Shown here piece after piece: positions 54,663 through 62,388 of a DNA stretch of 64,000 bases. The notes beneath the pieces are model-generated. The model was not told where the DNA came from. It worked only from the letters and a program-made list of their open reading frames with translations, and did not search any database. Origin of the DNA: Oscillospiraceae bacterium. GTDB taxonomy: Bacteria > Bacillota > Clostridia > Oscillospirales > Oscillospiraceae. The DNA lies in the NCBI GenBank assembly GCA_017434755.1, contig JAFRER010000001.1:1-64000 (forward strand), in the 5' to 3' direction. The translations under genes were made by a program, and so were the position numbers. The stretch's first letter is position 1. Each line of letters begins with the position of its first letter.

Positions 54663-54691
54663 ACTATACAGAATACGATTCGCTTGGTAAA
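54663..54691 (-). promoter_or_regulatory. Promoter of the DAACS transporter-dapF operon
   Basis: On the minus strand, TTTACC, 17 bases, then TATAGT. The -35 abuts the near copy of the ATTGCA direct repeat, as expected for activation by a bound regulator. Confidence 0.6.
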
Positions 54692-54725
54692 TTGCATTTT
54701 GTGCTTGAAACATTGCAAAAAATGC
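54691..54725. repeat. 21-bp-spaced direct repeat, candidate AraC-type operator
   Basis: ATTGCA-N5-TGC occurs at 54691-54704 and again at 54712-54725, two helical turns apart. It lies between the transporter promoter and the regulator gene. Confidence 0.55.
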
Positions 54726-54742
54726 TGTATTGTACCTATATA
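54705..54742 (+). promoter_or_regulatory. Candidate promoter of the AraC-type regulator
   Basis: Two readings overlap: TTGAAA (54705), 18 bases, TATTGT, or TTGCAA (54713), 18 bases, TATATA. In both, the -35 falls on or next to the direct repeat, allowing autoregulation. Confidence 0.4.
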
Positions 54743-54761
54743 TAGGGGGTGAGAGAAAAAT

Positions 54762-55610
54762 ATGGCACAAGGACATGTCACTGCGAGCCGCGAAGGATAC
54801 CTGTATGAGAACTACCGGTACTTCCATCTGCACGACACGGCAGGGCAGGAGCGGAGCTTCCACTACCACGATTTCGACAAGATCGTCATCCTGAAGTCGG
54901 GCCATGTGGACTATACCGTGGAGGACGTCACCTACGCGCTCAGCCCCTGGAGCGTGCTCCTGGTGAAGAACCATGCCATCCACAGGGCCCTGATCGATGT
55001 GACGGTGCCCTATGACCGGATCATCCTGTACCTCAACCACGATCACTTTAAGAATCTCATGCCGGATTCCAACATGATGGAGTGCTTCGAGAACACCGGC
55101 GGCAGCGAAAGCTGCCTGCTTCTGCCGGATGAGAAGGGGATTGCCGAACTGAGCCGGGCGGTTGAGGACTTCGAGGCGCTTGAAGGCGATGACCGCTTCG
55201 GGGCGGACACCATCCGGGAGACCATGATCATCCGCATCCTCGTGTACATCAGCCGCTTCTCACGGGAATCGGCCGGCACAGCCGTGACGGAGAGCGAAGG
55301 GTATGACCGGAAGATCAGTTACGTGATCTCTTATATCAATTCGCACCTCAGCTCCGAGCTTACGGTGGAAAACCTGGCCGGCAGCGTCTATCTGAGCCGC
55401 TATCACTTCATGCGCCTTTTCAAGGAGCAGACCGGGACCACCATCCACGCGTACATCCGCGAAAAACGTCTGCTCTATGCCTCAAGGCTGATCCGGGAGG
55501 GCGTACCGGCGGGTCAGGCGGCGCAGGAGAGCGGCTTCTCGGATTACTCCACCTTCAGCCGGGCTTTCCGGGACTGCTTCAACGCAAGGCCCTCGGACAT
55601 AAAGAAATAA
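54762..55610 (+). CDS. AraC-family transcriptional regulator
   Basis: 282 residues. The N-terminal half is a cupin-like sensor (SFHYHDFDKIVILKSGHVDYTVED, SPWSVLLVKNHAIH). The C-terminal 100 residues hold two HTHs: ELTVENLAGSVYLSRYHFMRLFKEQTG and PAGQAAQESGFSDYSTFSRAFRD. The cupin part suggests a small-molecule effector. It is divergent from the DAACS transporter-dapF operon and probably controls it. GGGGGTGAG is upstream of the ATG. Confidence 0.9.
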   Translation: MAQGHVTASREGYLYENYRYFHLHDTAGQERSFHYHDFDKIVILKSGHVDYTVEDVTYALSPWSVLLVKNHAIHRALIDVTVPYDRIILYLNHDHFKNLMPDSNMMECFENTGGSESCLLLPDEKGIAELSRAVEDFEALEGDDRFGADTIRETMIIRILVYISRFSRESAGTAVTESEGYDRKISYVISYINSHLSSELTVENLAGSVYLSRYHFMRLFKEQTGTTIHAYIREKRLLYASRLIREGVPAGQAAQESGFSDYSTFSRAFRDCFNARPSDIKK

Positions 55611-55640
55611 AAAATCAGCCGCGGGAGTCCGCGGCTGATT
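55607..55640 (-). terminator. Terminator of the DUF975 gene
   Basis: Perfect 12-bp stem AATCAGCCGCGG / CCGCGGCTGATT with a 4-base loop. On the minus strand it is followed by TTTTATTTC. On the plus strand it may act for the AraC gene without a good T-run. Confidence 0.8.
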
Positions 55641-55653
55641 GCGTTCTATGGGA

Positions 55654-56562
55654 TCATTCGTCTTCGGGACGGTCCTCTCCGAGCGTGTCCAGAAGATCGC
55701 CCTGCGGGAACTGCGCCGTCTTCAGCTCGTCATAGAGGATCACCCAGGAAGCGTGGATGTAGGGGATGAGCCAGATGAGCAGCGGCGGGAAGAGCAGGCT
55801 GAGCAGGATGAAACCGGCGAAACTCAGGTTGAGTCTGAACAGCCTCTTCCGGTTCCCTTTCAGCATGATCCGGCTGAGAGCCAGACTGTCGAAAATCCGC
55901 ATGGCGGGATTGTCCAGCAGGTTGAACAGGGCGAAGCGATACGGGAATGTGAGGAGCAGCACGATGACCATCAGCAGGGCAAAAACACAGGCCGGGTAAA
56001 ACAGAAAAGCAGAGAGGAAAGGGATCATCTGCTGCGGAAAACTGAAGATGATCATTTCGAGAACAACTAAGGGGATCAGGACCATCATCGCCAGAATGAA
56101 TGTCATGACGGATATCAGGATGGAGCGGATAAAGGACAGGATGGTGACGCGCAGGAACTGTCCGAAGCCGTCGAGCAGGTTATAGACCGTCGGGTCGCTT
56201 TTGCGGACGGAATTCATGATGAAGATCACATAGCCTGCGGTCAGCACATAGCTGACGATGCTGATCGCGAAGGTGATCGCCTGATGGAAAAACGGCTGCT
56301 GGATGGCGGAGGAGGTCTCCATCCATTGCTGATAGATCTCCATGGCATGATCAAGATCCCCGTCGATGGCTGCCTGATAATACTCCTTGAGCGGTTCGAG
56401 CAGGACGGGATCGAAAACGCCGCTCAGCTTTGCCCGCAGAAAGGCAAAGACAAGGAGGATCAGCAGAAGCAGGAGCGTCACAAGGACGGGCCGCGGCTGC
56501 GACTGACGCATCAGCTGCCTGGCCTGCAGTTTTATCGTTTTGTTGTCGGAGACAGTGAACAT
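55654..56562 (-). CDS. DUF975 family membrane protein
   Basis: 302 residues with about six membrane spans. It begins MFTVSDNKTIKLQARQLMR, matching the DUF975 start (cytoplasmic helix, then VLVTLLLLLILLVFAFL). Later spans include ILISVMTFILAMMVLIPLVVL and FLSAFLFYPACVFALLMVIV. The start was set at 56562 with CAGGTG upstream. The longer frame to 56622 has no site. The function of the family is unknown. It is a single gene. Confidence 0.8.
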   Translation of the reverse strand: MFTVSDNKTIKLQARQLMRQSQPRPVLVTLLLLLILLVFAFLRAKLSGVFDPVLLEPLKEYYQAAIDGDLDHAMEIYQQWMETSSAIQQPFFHQAITFAISIVSYVLTAGYVIFIMNSVRKSDPTVYNLLDGFGQFLRVTILSFIRSILISVMTFILAMMVLIPLVVLEMIIFSFPQQMIPFLSAFLFYPACVFALLMVIVLLLTFPYRFALFNLLDNPAMRIFDSLALSRIMLKGNRKRLFRLNLSFAGFILLSLLFPPLLIWLIPYIHASWVILYDELKTAQFPQGDLLDTLGEDRPEDE

Positions 56563-56693
56563 GTTTGCACCTGTATCAGCGAAAGAATAATTATGTGTGA
56601 GTTTACCATTATAAAAATGCATTGTAAAGCATCAAAATCCGAAAATAATGCACAAAAATGACAAAGACGGAGAGACAAGAGTGTGTATACCGA

Positions 56694-56722
56694 TTGATTT
56701 AAGACGCTTCGGATGCTATAAT
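56694..56722 (+). promoter_or_regulatory. Promoter of the NTF2-like gene
   Basis: TTGATT, 17 bases, then TATAAT preceded by TGC (extended -10). Confidence 0.75.
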
Positions 56723-56767
56723 CAAAAACAGGAAATACAAATTATATTTTAATTAAGGAGAAAATAC

Positions 56768-57436
56768 ATGAGCCTCACACCGGAAGAAAAAATAGAGAGA
56801 CTGTGGGACACCGAGCAGTGCCGCAAGCTCATGGCGCGCTATGAGTATTACGGATACGGGAGAGTCTGGGAGAAGGTCCCAGATATGTTTGCCAAGAGAG
56901 ACGATATCTGGATCGACTGCGAAGGCTTCGGTGTTTTTGACGGACCGAAGGGTATAAAGACCTTCTTCGTCGACTGGCACCATTCCATGGAGGGCGACGC
57001 CAAAGGCATGCTCACGCTCCATACCCTCACCACCGAATGCATCGAGGTCGCCGAGGACGGGCAGACCGCCCGCGGCCTGTGGATCAGCCCCGGCTCAGAG
57101 ACGAGGCACCACGCCACCGAAGACAGGAACGAGGCCTTCTGGATCTGGGGCCTTTACGCCGTGGACTTCATCAAGGAAGACGGCGAGTGGAAATTCTGGC
57201 ACTTCCGCATCCCGCACCTGGTCCTCTGCGACTATCACCACTCCTGGGTGGACCTTGACGGAAGAAAGATGGGGTCGGACATCGGCAACGAGGGACGTCC
57301 CAGCGCCGACAGACCTTCCACCTTCCGGCCCACCTTCTACGGCGCCGAGAAGAAGACCGACAATTTCTTCGATCCGCCCCATCCCTATAAGACGGAAGCC
57401 GATCTCAAGGGCTTCTGGGAGCTCGAGGAAGAGTAA
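56768..57436 (+). CDS. NTF2-like / SnoaL-like fold protein
   Basis: 222 residues, no signal peptide. It is rich in aromatic residues. The pattern resembles SnoaL-like NTF2 proteins: an N-terminal helix (EEKIERLWDTEQCRKLMARYEYYG), then a cone-shaped sheet (DDIWIDCEGFGVFDGPKGIKTF, TECIEVAEDGQTARGLWIS, FWIWGLYAVDFIKEDGEWKFWHFRI). A proline- and aromatic-rich C-terminal extension follows. Family members include dehydratases and isomerases acting on steroids and polyketides, and also plain binding proteins, so function is not assigned. AAGGAG is upstream. A good promoter drives it alone. Confidence 0.7.
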   Translation: MSLTPEEKIERLWDTEQCRKLMARYEYYGYGRVWEKVPDMFAKRDDIWIDCEGFGVFDGPKGIKTFFVDWHHSMEGDAKGMLTLHTLTTECIEVAEDGQTARGLWISPGSETRHHATEDRNEAFWIWGLYAVDFIKEDGEWKFWHFRIPHLVLCDYHHSWVDLDGRKMGSDIGNEGRPSADRPSTFRPTFYGAEKKTDNFFDPPHPYKTEADLKGFWELEEE

Positions 57437-57440
57437 ACAC

Positions 57441-57471
57441 AAAAGCGGACTGCGCGGCAGCCCGCTTTTTC
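57441..57471 (+). terminator. Terminator after the NTF2-like gene
   Basis: Stem AAAAGCGGaCTGC / GCAGcCCGCTTTT with a 3-base loop, then T. It lies only 18 bases before the next gene start, so it may act as a partial stop. Confidence 0.85.
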
Positions 57472-57489
57472 AATGAAGGGAACAAGGAT

Positions 57490-58200
57490 ATGGATGACAG
57501 CAGATACAATGTGTTTCAGACGGATGACGGATTCTGGTGCATCGAGCAGACCTTCGTCCGCAGCTTCCTGTTTGTGGGAGAGCAGGAGGCCCTGCTCGTG
57601 GACTGCCTGCTGGACGGCGACCTGAAAGCCCGGTGCGAGGGCATAACGGATAAACCGGTACGCGTCGTCATCACCCACGCGGACGGCGACCACACGGGCT
57701 GTGCCGGCCAGTTCGACAAGGTTTATATGCACCCTGCGGAATTCGACAGGTATACTCTCAAAAACAAGGCGATCGCTCCGGCCGAGCCGCTTTGGGAAGG
57801 CGAGGTCATAGACATCGGCACTTTCCGCTTCGAGGTCGTGCTCATTCCCGGCCACACGCCCGGAAGCATCGCCCTTCTGGAACGGGAGAAGCGCTTCCTG
57901 ATCGGCGGCGACTCCATTCAGTCCGGACCGATATTCCTGTTCGGAGACGGCAGAAACGTTCCCGCATTTCTGGCCAGCATGGAAAAGCTCAAAAAGCTGC
58001 GGGGATCGTTTGACAAGGTCTACGCCTCGCATCACGGCCTTACGGAGGATCCCGCCGTGATCGAAGATCTTGCCTCCTTTGCCGCGGACGTGCTCGCGGG
58101 AGATCTTCCGGAGCCGCAGGATGATCCCGGCGGGAAGGCTCCTCCCTCCGTGAAGCTGTACAGCAGGGGAAACGCGCATTTCCTCCTTTCGGAACGCTGA
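57490..58200 (+). CDS. MBL-fold metallo-hydrolase
   Basis: 236 residues. The zinc motif is VVITHADGDHTGCAGQF (HxxxDH type), with later ligands in LIPGHTPGSIALL, LIGGDSIQ and YASHHG. The family covers glyoxalase II, lactonases and many other hydrolases, and the substrate is unknown. GAAGGG precedes the ATG. It follows the NTF2-like gene past a terminator, so a functional link is possible but weak. Confidence 0.88.
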   Translation: MDDSRYNVFQTDDGFWCIEQTFVRSFLFVGEQEALLVDCLLDGDLKARCEGITDKPVRVVITHADGDHTGCAGQFDKVYMHPAEFDRYTLKNKAIAPAEPLWEGEVIDIGTFRFEVVLIPGHTPGSIALLEREKRFLIGGDSIQSGPIFLFGDGRNVPAFLASMEKLKKLRGSFDKVYASHHGLTEDPAVIEDLASFAADVLAGDLPEPQDDPGGKAPPSVKLYSRGNAHFLLSER

Positions 58201-58208
58201 ATTTCTGC

Positions 58209-58237
58209 TTGACAAGGCTCTGCGCGGATGCTATTAT
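58209..58237 (+). promoter_or_regulatory. Promoter of tRNA-Leu
   Basis: TTGACA, 17 bases, then TATTAT. It begins 8 bases after the MBL gene stop. Confidence 0.8.
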
Positions 58238-58250
58238 TACAAGGCTATCA

Positions 58251-58338
58251 GCGCGAGTGGTGGAATTGGCAGACTCGCTAGATTCAGGTTCTAGTGTCCA
58301 CTCCGGACGTGCGGGTTCAAGTCCCGCCTCGCGCACCA
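58251..58338 (+). tRNA. tRNA-Leu (anticodon CAG)
   Basis: 88 bases including the encoded CCA. The acceptor stem is GCGCGAG / CTCGCGC. The anticodon stem CTAGA / TCTAG encloses the loop TTCAGGT, giving CAG at 58285-58287. A long variable arm, typical of type II tRNA-Leu, and a GGTTCAA T-loop are present. It reads CUG codons. Confidence 0.97.
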
Positions 58339-58340
58339 AA

Positions 58341-58373
58341 AAAACCCTGCGGCTTTTCCGGCTGCAGGGTTTT
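58341..58373 (+). terminator. Terminator of tRNA-Leu
   Basis: Stem AAAACCCTGC / GCAGGGTTTT with a 13-base loop, directly after the tRNA. Confidence 0.88.
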
Positions 58374-58408
58374 ATGCTGAAGGGCTTTTTTCTTCCGGGA
58401 GAACCTCT

Positions 58409-58993
58409 ATGGACTGGGATATCCTCTTTTTCCTGAACAGTGCGCTTCTCGGCGTGGGTCTGGCGATGGACGCCTTTTCCGTTTCGCTTGCCAACGGCCT
58501 GAACGAGCCGCGGATGCGGAAAGGGAAACTTCTTGCCATCGCGGGCGTTTTCGCCTTCTTTCAGGCGCTCATGCCCATCACCGGCTGGATCTGTGTCCAT
58601 ACGATCGTCCGGTATTTCCGGTCTTTCGAGAGGTGGATACCCTGGATCGCACTGATCCTGCTTCTTTTTATCGGAGGAAAGATGCTGATCGAGGGCATCC
58701 GGAACAGGGACGCGGACGCAGAAAAGCCCGGAGTCGGTCTTTCCGCGCTGCTCCTGCAGGGCGTCGCCACCTCGATCGACGCGCTGTCCGTCGGCTTCAC
58801 CATCGCCGAATACGGCTTTCCGATGGCGCTGGTCTGTGCACTGATCATCGCTGCCGTAACGTTCGGCATCTGTGTCGCGGGGCTGCTGATCGGAAAGAGA
58901 TTCGGGACGCGGCTTGCCGGAAAGGCCTCGATCCTCGGCGGGATCATCCTGATCGCGATAGGGATCGAGATCTTCGTGACCGGTGTTTTCTGA
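58409..58993 (+). CDS. mntP: Manganese efflux pump MntP
   Basis: 194 residues with about six membrane spans in two inverted repeats. Each repeat has the acidic motif of the family: GVGLAMDAFSVSLANGL and ATSIDALSVGFTIAEYGFP. It exports Mn2+ (and probably related ions). GGGAG lies before the ATG. The yybP-ykoY manganese riboswitch often found before mntP is not visible in the 35-base gap after the tRNA terminator. Confidence 0.92.
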   Translation: MDWDILFFLNSALLGVGLAMDAFSVSLANGLNEPRMRKGKLLAIAGVFAFFQALMPITGWICVHTIVRYFRSFERWIPWIALILLLFIGGKMLIEGIRNRDADAEKPGVGLSALLLQGVATSIDALSVGFTIAEYGFPMALVCALIIAAVTFGICVAGLLIGKRFGTRLAGKASILGGIILIAIGIEIFVTGVF

Positions 58994-59018
58994 GTTTTCC
59001 GCCTGATCATCTGTACGC

Positions 59019-59050
59019 GAAACAGCCCGCATCCGCGGGCTGTTTCTTTA
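59019..59050 (+). terminator. Terminator after mntP
   Basis: Perfect 12-bp stem GAAACAGCCCGC / GCGGGCTGTTTC followed by TTTAT. Confidence 0.9.
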
Positions 59051-59073
59051 TGCCCGAAAGGACCGTTGTGTCG

Positions 59074-59102
59074 TTGACAAAAGGAAATGGTGAAAGTATA
59101 AT
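59074..59102 (+). promoter_or_regulatory. Consensus promoter of the acyl-activation cluster
   Basis: TTGACA, 17 bases, then TATAAT, a perfect match, with a leader of about 100 bases before the first gene. A 16-codon open frame (59163-59213) in the leader ends in an ATGA overlap with the first gene. Confidence 0.88.
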
Positions 59103-59209
59103 TATCTGGATATTTCAAAATCGGGAAGTATTTCTCCTTTTGAGCTGAAAAGCACTGAGATCATGGGACTTTTCCTCCTTATGCGGGCGGAAGACGGGAA
59201 GGCGCGGCA

Positions 59210-61144
59210 ATGAGATACAACAACCTGGGCGGACATCTTTTCGCCAATCCCTATGTGGCGGAAAAGCTGCGCCGCTTTTCCTCTGCGGAGCACAGCTTTG
59301 AGACCCTTTTCGGCCTCATGTTTTCCGAAAGCGGCAACATCCTGTATGAGCGTCGGGAAGAGGACCGTATCCGGAAGACCACCTACGGCGAGGCGAAGGA
59401 GCATATCCTGCACCGGGCCGCGGCCCTGAAAAGCCTTCTTGCCGGCATTCCGCACGACTCGGTGGTCGGGCTGTACATGGAAAACAGCCTTGCCTGGATC
59501 GAGTGCTTCTGGGCCATCCTCTGCGCCGGATACCGGCCGCTGCTGATGAATCTCCGGCTGGACGGACAGACGCTGGAGACCGCCTTGCACGATGCCGGCG
59601 CCGCTGCCGTGATCACGGCGGGAAAGAAGTTTCCGCTTCTCTGCGTCGACCCGGACGCCCTGAGCGGAGAAGAGCGGATCACCGGAACTGAGTTCGGGAC
59701 GGAGCTTTTCGTCATGTCATCCGGGACCTCCGCCTCGGTCAAGCTCTGTGCCTATTCCGCGGAGGAACTGTATTATCAGATTTGCGACAGCTATCATATC
59801 ATCCGCCGCTGCAGACTCATAAAAAGCCGTTACAGGGGGGAACTGAAGCATCTTGTGTTCCTGCCCTTCTATCATATCTTCGGACTGACCGCCATGTATA
59901 TCTGGTTCGCCTTTTTCGGACGGACCTTCGTACATCTGGACGATCTGGCCCCTCAGACCATCGTCGATACGATCCGCGGGCACGCGGTCACGCATATTTT
60001 CGCGGTCCCTCTCTTCTGGGAGCGCGTTTATGACCAGGCGATCCGGACGATCCGCACAAGGGGGGAGGAGACGGCCCGCCGTTTTGACAGGGCGCTCCGT
60101 CTTGCCCTCAGGCTCTCTGCGATTCCGCCGCTGGGACGCCTTTTCAGCCGTCTTGCTTTTCGCGAAGTGCGCGAGAAGCTCTTCGGCGAGAGCATCCGCT
60201 TCATGATCACCGGCGGGAGCCGTATCCGCACGGAGATCCTGGAGTTCTTCAACGGTATCGGTTACCGGCTTGTCAACGGATACGGCATGAGCGAGACCGG
60301 CATCTGCTCGGTGGAACTGAGCACGCGCAGGTCCCTGCTGCTGGGCGGCTCCGTCGGCAGACCGATGGCTTCTCTCGAGTACCGTATTGCGGAGGACGGG
60401 GAACTTCTGGTGCGCGGAGGCGCGATCGCCCGTTCCGTTCTGGAGGGCGGCAGGAAGACCCGGACGGATGACTGGTTCCGGACCAGAGATCTGGCGGAAT
60501 GCCGGAACGGCCACTATTTCATCCTCGGCCGGAAAGACGATCTGGTGATCGGACCGGCGGGGGAGAACCTCAACCCGGAGCTGATCGAGGAGCGGCTGCG
60601 CTCGGATGAACTGCCGCAGCTCGCGCTGGTCAAAGCGAACGGGCCGACGCTTCTGTGTGAACTCCCGCAGGGGATGTCTTCCGATGAACGGCATGCCGCG
60701 GAGCTTCGGCTCCGGGACCGCCTGTCGGAGCTCGGACTTGCCGGGCAGATCGCCCGCATCCGCTGGACTGCGGGACCGCTTGTTCAAAACGGAGATTTCA
60801 AAGTGAACCGCCGCCGCCTGCGGGAGGACCTTCTCGCGGGCAGGCTGGAGATGGCGGAAGACCCTGCGGTGCGGCCGGAGACTGCACAGGACGACCGTTT
60901 CCTCCGGGAACTGATCGACGCTGTCGCCTCCGCACTGGGCACGGACCCCACGGAGATCGGCGTGTCTTCCGATTTCTTCCTGGATCTGGGCGGAACGAGT
61001 CTGGACTACTTTGCGCTGATGGCGGCGCTGCAGGAGAAATACGGGATCGATTTTCCGAGCGAGGGCGGCAGCGGCATCAGCACGGTCGAAGGCTTGTATG
61101 AATATCTGAGATCGGTGGGCGTGTATGGGGATCAGGCTCTTTAA
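59210..61144 (+). CDS. AMP-dependent acyl ligase fused to a carrier-protein domain
   Basis: 644 residues. The adenylating domain has the P-loop VMSSGTSASVK (Ala instead of the usual Gly at one place), NGYGMSETG (A5), ILGRKDDLVIGPAGENLNP (A8) and NGDFKVNRRRL with the A10 lysine, so it should be active. From about residue 565 a carrier domain follows with DLGGTSLDYFALM, where Ser is the phosphopantetheine site. The protein would activate an acid and load it on its own carrier. The substrate-binding residues do not reveal the acid. The next gene overlaps its 3' end by 20 bases. Confidence 0.9.
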   Translation: MRYNNLGGHLFANPYVAEKLRRFSSAEHSFETLFGLMFSESGNILYERREEDRIRKTTYGEAKEHILHRAAALKSLLAGIPHDSVVGLYMENSLAWIECFWAILCAGYRPLLMNLRLDGQTLETALHDAGAAAVITAGKKFPLLCVDPDALSGEERITGTEFGTELFVMSSGTSASVKLCAYSAEELYYQICDSYHIIRRCRLIKSRYRGELKHLVFLPFYHIFGLTAMYIWFAFFGRTFVHLDDLAPQTIVDTIRGHAVTHIFAVPLFWERVYDQAIRTIRTRGEETARRFDRALRLALRLSAIPPLGRLFSRLAFREVREKLFGESIRFMITGGSRIRTEILEFFNGIGYRLVNGYGMSETGICSVELSTRRSLLLGGSVGRPMASLEYRIAEDGELLVRGGAIARSVLEGGRKTRTDDWFRTRDLAECRNGHYFILGRKDDLVIGPAGENLNPELIEERLRSDELPQLALVKANGPTLLCELPQGMSSDERHAAELRLRDRLSELGLAGQIARIRWTAGPLVQNGDFKVNRRRLREDLLAGRLEMAEDPAVRPETAQDDRFLRELIDAVASALGTDPTEIGVSSDFFLDLGGTSLDYFALMAALQEKYGIDFPSEGGSGISTVEGLYEYLRSVGVYGDQAL

Positions 61145-61766
61145 TATCTTCGCAAAGATCACGGGCTGGCCGCTGCAGTGGCTGTGCTTCCGCACGAAAG
61201 TCCTGTATGAGGACCCCTCCGTGCAGAAGAGGCATATCCGCGGCAGTGCGATCGTGATATCCAACCATACTTCCATCTATGACTACGCCGTTTTCCTTTT
61301 CGTTTTCTGGACGCGCACGATCCGCTGTCAGATGGCGGAACTGCTCTTCGGGAAGAAGCCGCTGGGCTGGATCCTCCGGGCACTCGGCGGGATCCGGGTC
61401 GACCGGAACACGCACGATTTCGGTTTTGTCGCGCAGTCGGAGGAGATCCTCCGCCGGGGCGGCGTGGTGGAGATATTCCCCGAGAGCCGGCTGCCGCGGG
61501 AGGGGGAGGAAAGACCCCTTCCGTTCAAACCGAGCGCTGCCTTCCTCGCACTGTCTTCCGGCGCGAAAGTCATCCCGGCTTATACCAACGGCCGCTACTT
61601 TCAGCGCGGACGCGCCGTGGTGCTGATCGGGCGGCCGATCGATCCGCGGGCGGTCACGGAAGGGATCGCGGATGAAAAAGAGAGGATCACCGCGCTGAAC
61701 GGACAAATGCGCCGGCGCATCATGGAACTGGAGAGGGAATACCGTGAACGATGTGAAAAAAGGTAA
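61125..61766 (+). CDS. PlsC-family acyltransferase 1
   Basis: 213 residues. It has the acyltransferase motifs VISNHTSIYDY (NHx4D) and EIFPESRLPREGE (in place of FPEGTRS), then IPAYTNGRYF. Only weak membrane character appears at the N-terminus (LFNIFAKITGWPLQWL). It may move an acyl group from the neighbouring carrier to a lipid or sugar. The overlap with both neighbours (20 and 23 bases) shows tight translational coupling. Confidence 0.85.
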   Translation: MGIRLFNIFAKITGWPLQWLCFRTKVLYEDPSVQKRHIRGSAIVISNHTSIYDYAVFLFVFWTRTIRCQMAELLFGKKPLGWILRALGGIRVDRNTHDFGFVAQSEEILRRGGVVEIFPESRLPREGEERPLPFKPSAAFLALSSGAKVIPAYTNGRYFQRGRAVVLIGRPIDPRAVTEGIADEKERITALNGQMRRRIMELEREYRERCEKR

Positions 61767-62388
61767 AAGCTCCTCCTATCTCTTTTACGATTTCGTTAAG
61801 GCAACGGCCGCGCTGCCCGGCCTGATCTGGTTCCGCCCGAAGATCCTTTTTGCGAATGAGAAGGCCAGGGAGCGGATACGCGGCGGCGCTCTGCTGATAG
61901 CCAACCATATCGGCTTTTTCGATCCCGTTTACCTGATGATCGCCGTCTGGTACCGCCGGCAGCATTTCGTCTGTCTCAAGCAGTTTTTCGAAAGCTCCTG
62001 GGGCTGGTTCTTCCGCGCCGTGCACTGCATCCCAATCGACAGGGAGAACGTGGGACTGGATTCCGTGCGGGAGATCATCCGCCACCTGAAGAACGGAGAT
62101 CTGGTCAGCATGTTCCCCGAGGGACAGATCAACAGAGCGGACGGAGAACTGGCCGGATTTAAATCCGGGATGGTGCTGATGGCCGCGCAGAGCGGGAAAC
62201 CCGTGATACCGGTGTATATCCGGCCGAAACGCCGGCGTTTCGAACGTCTGGTGATGATGATCGGCGAGCCGGTCGATGTGAAAGCGATAGCCGCCGGCAG
62301 CGGCATGGCCGGTATTGAAAATGCCGCGAAGCTGCTCAGGCAGCGGGAAGAAGAACTGAAAGAAAGAATCGGGAGGTCAGTTGAATGA
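61744..62388 (+). CDS. PlsC-family acyltransferase 2
   Basis: 214 residues. Motifs LIANHIGFFDPVY (NHx4D) and SMFPEGQINRADGEL, then VIPVYIRPKRRRF, mark a second acyltransferase distinct from the first. It starts with GTG (GGAGAGGG upstream) within the end of the previous gene and overlaps the following ligase by 4 bases. Two different acyltransferases suggest two acylations of one acceptor, or two acceptors. Confidence 0.85.
   Translation: MNDVKKGKSSSYLFYDFVKATAALPGLIWFRPKILFANEKARERIRGGALLIANHIGFFDPVYLMIAVWYRRQHFVCLKQFFESSWGWFFRAVHCIPIDRENVGLDSVREIIRHLKNGDLVSMFPEGQINRADGELAGFKSGMVLMAAQSGKPVIPVYIRPKRRRFERLVMMIGEPVDVKAIAAGSGMAGIENAAKLLRQREEELKERIGRSVE

Noticed and set aside
58374-58408. yybP-ykoY manganese riboswitch before mntP
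   Set aside because: The gap between the tRNA terminator and mntP is only 35 bases, too short for the riboswitch.
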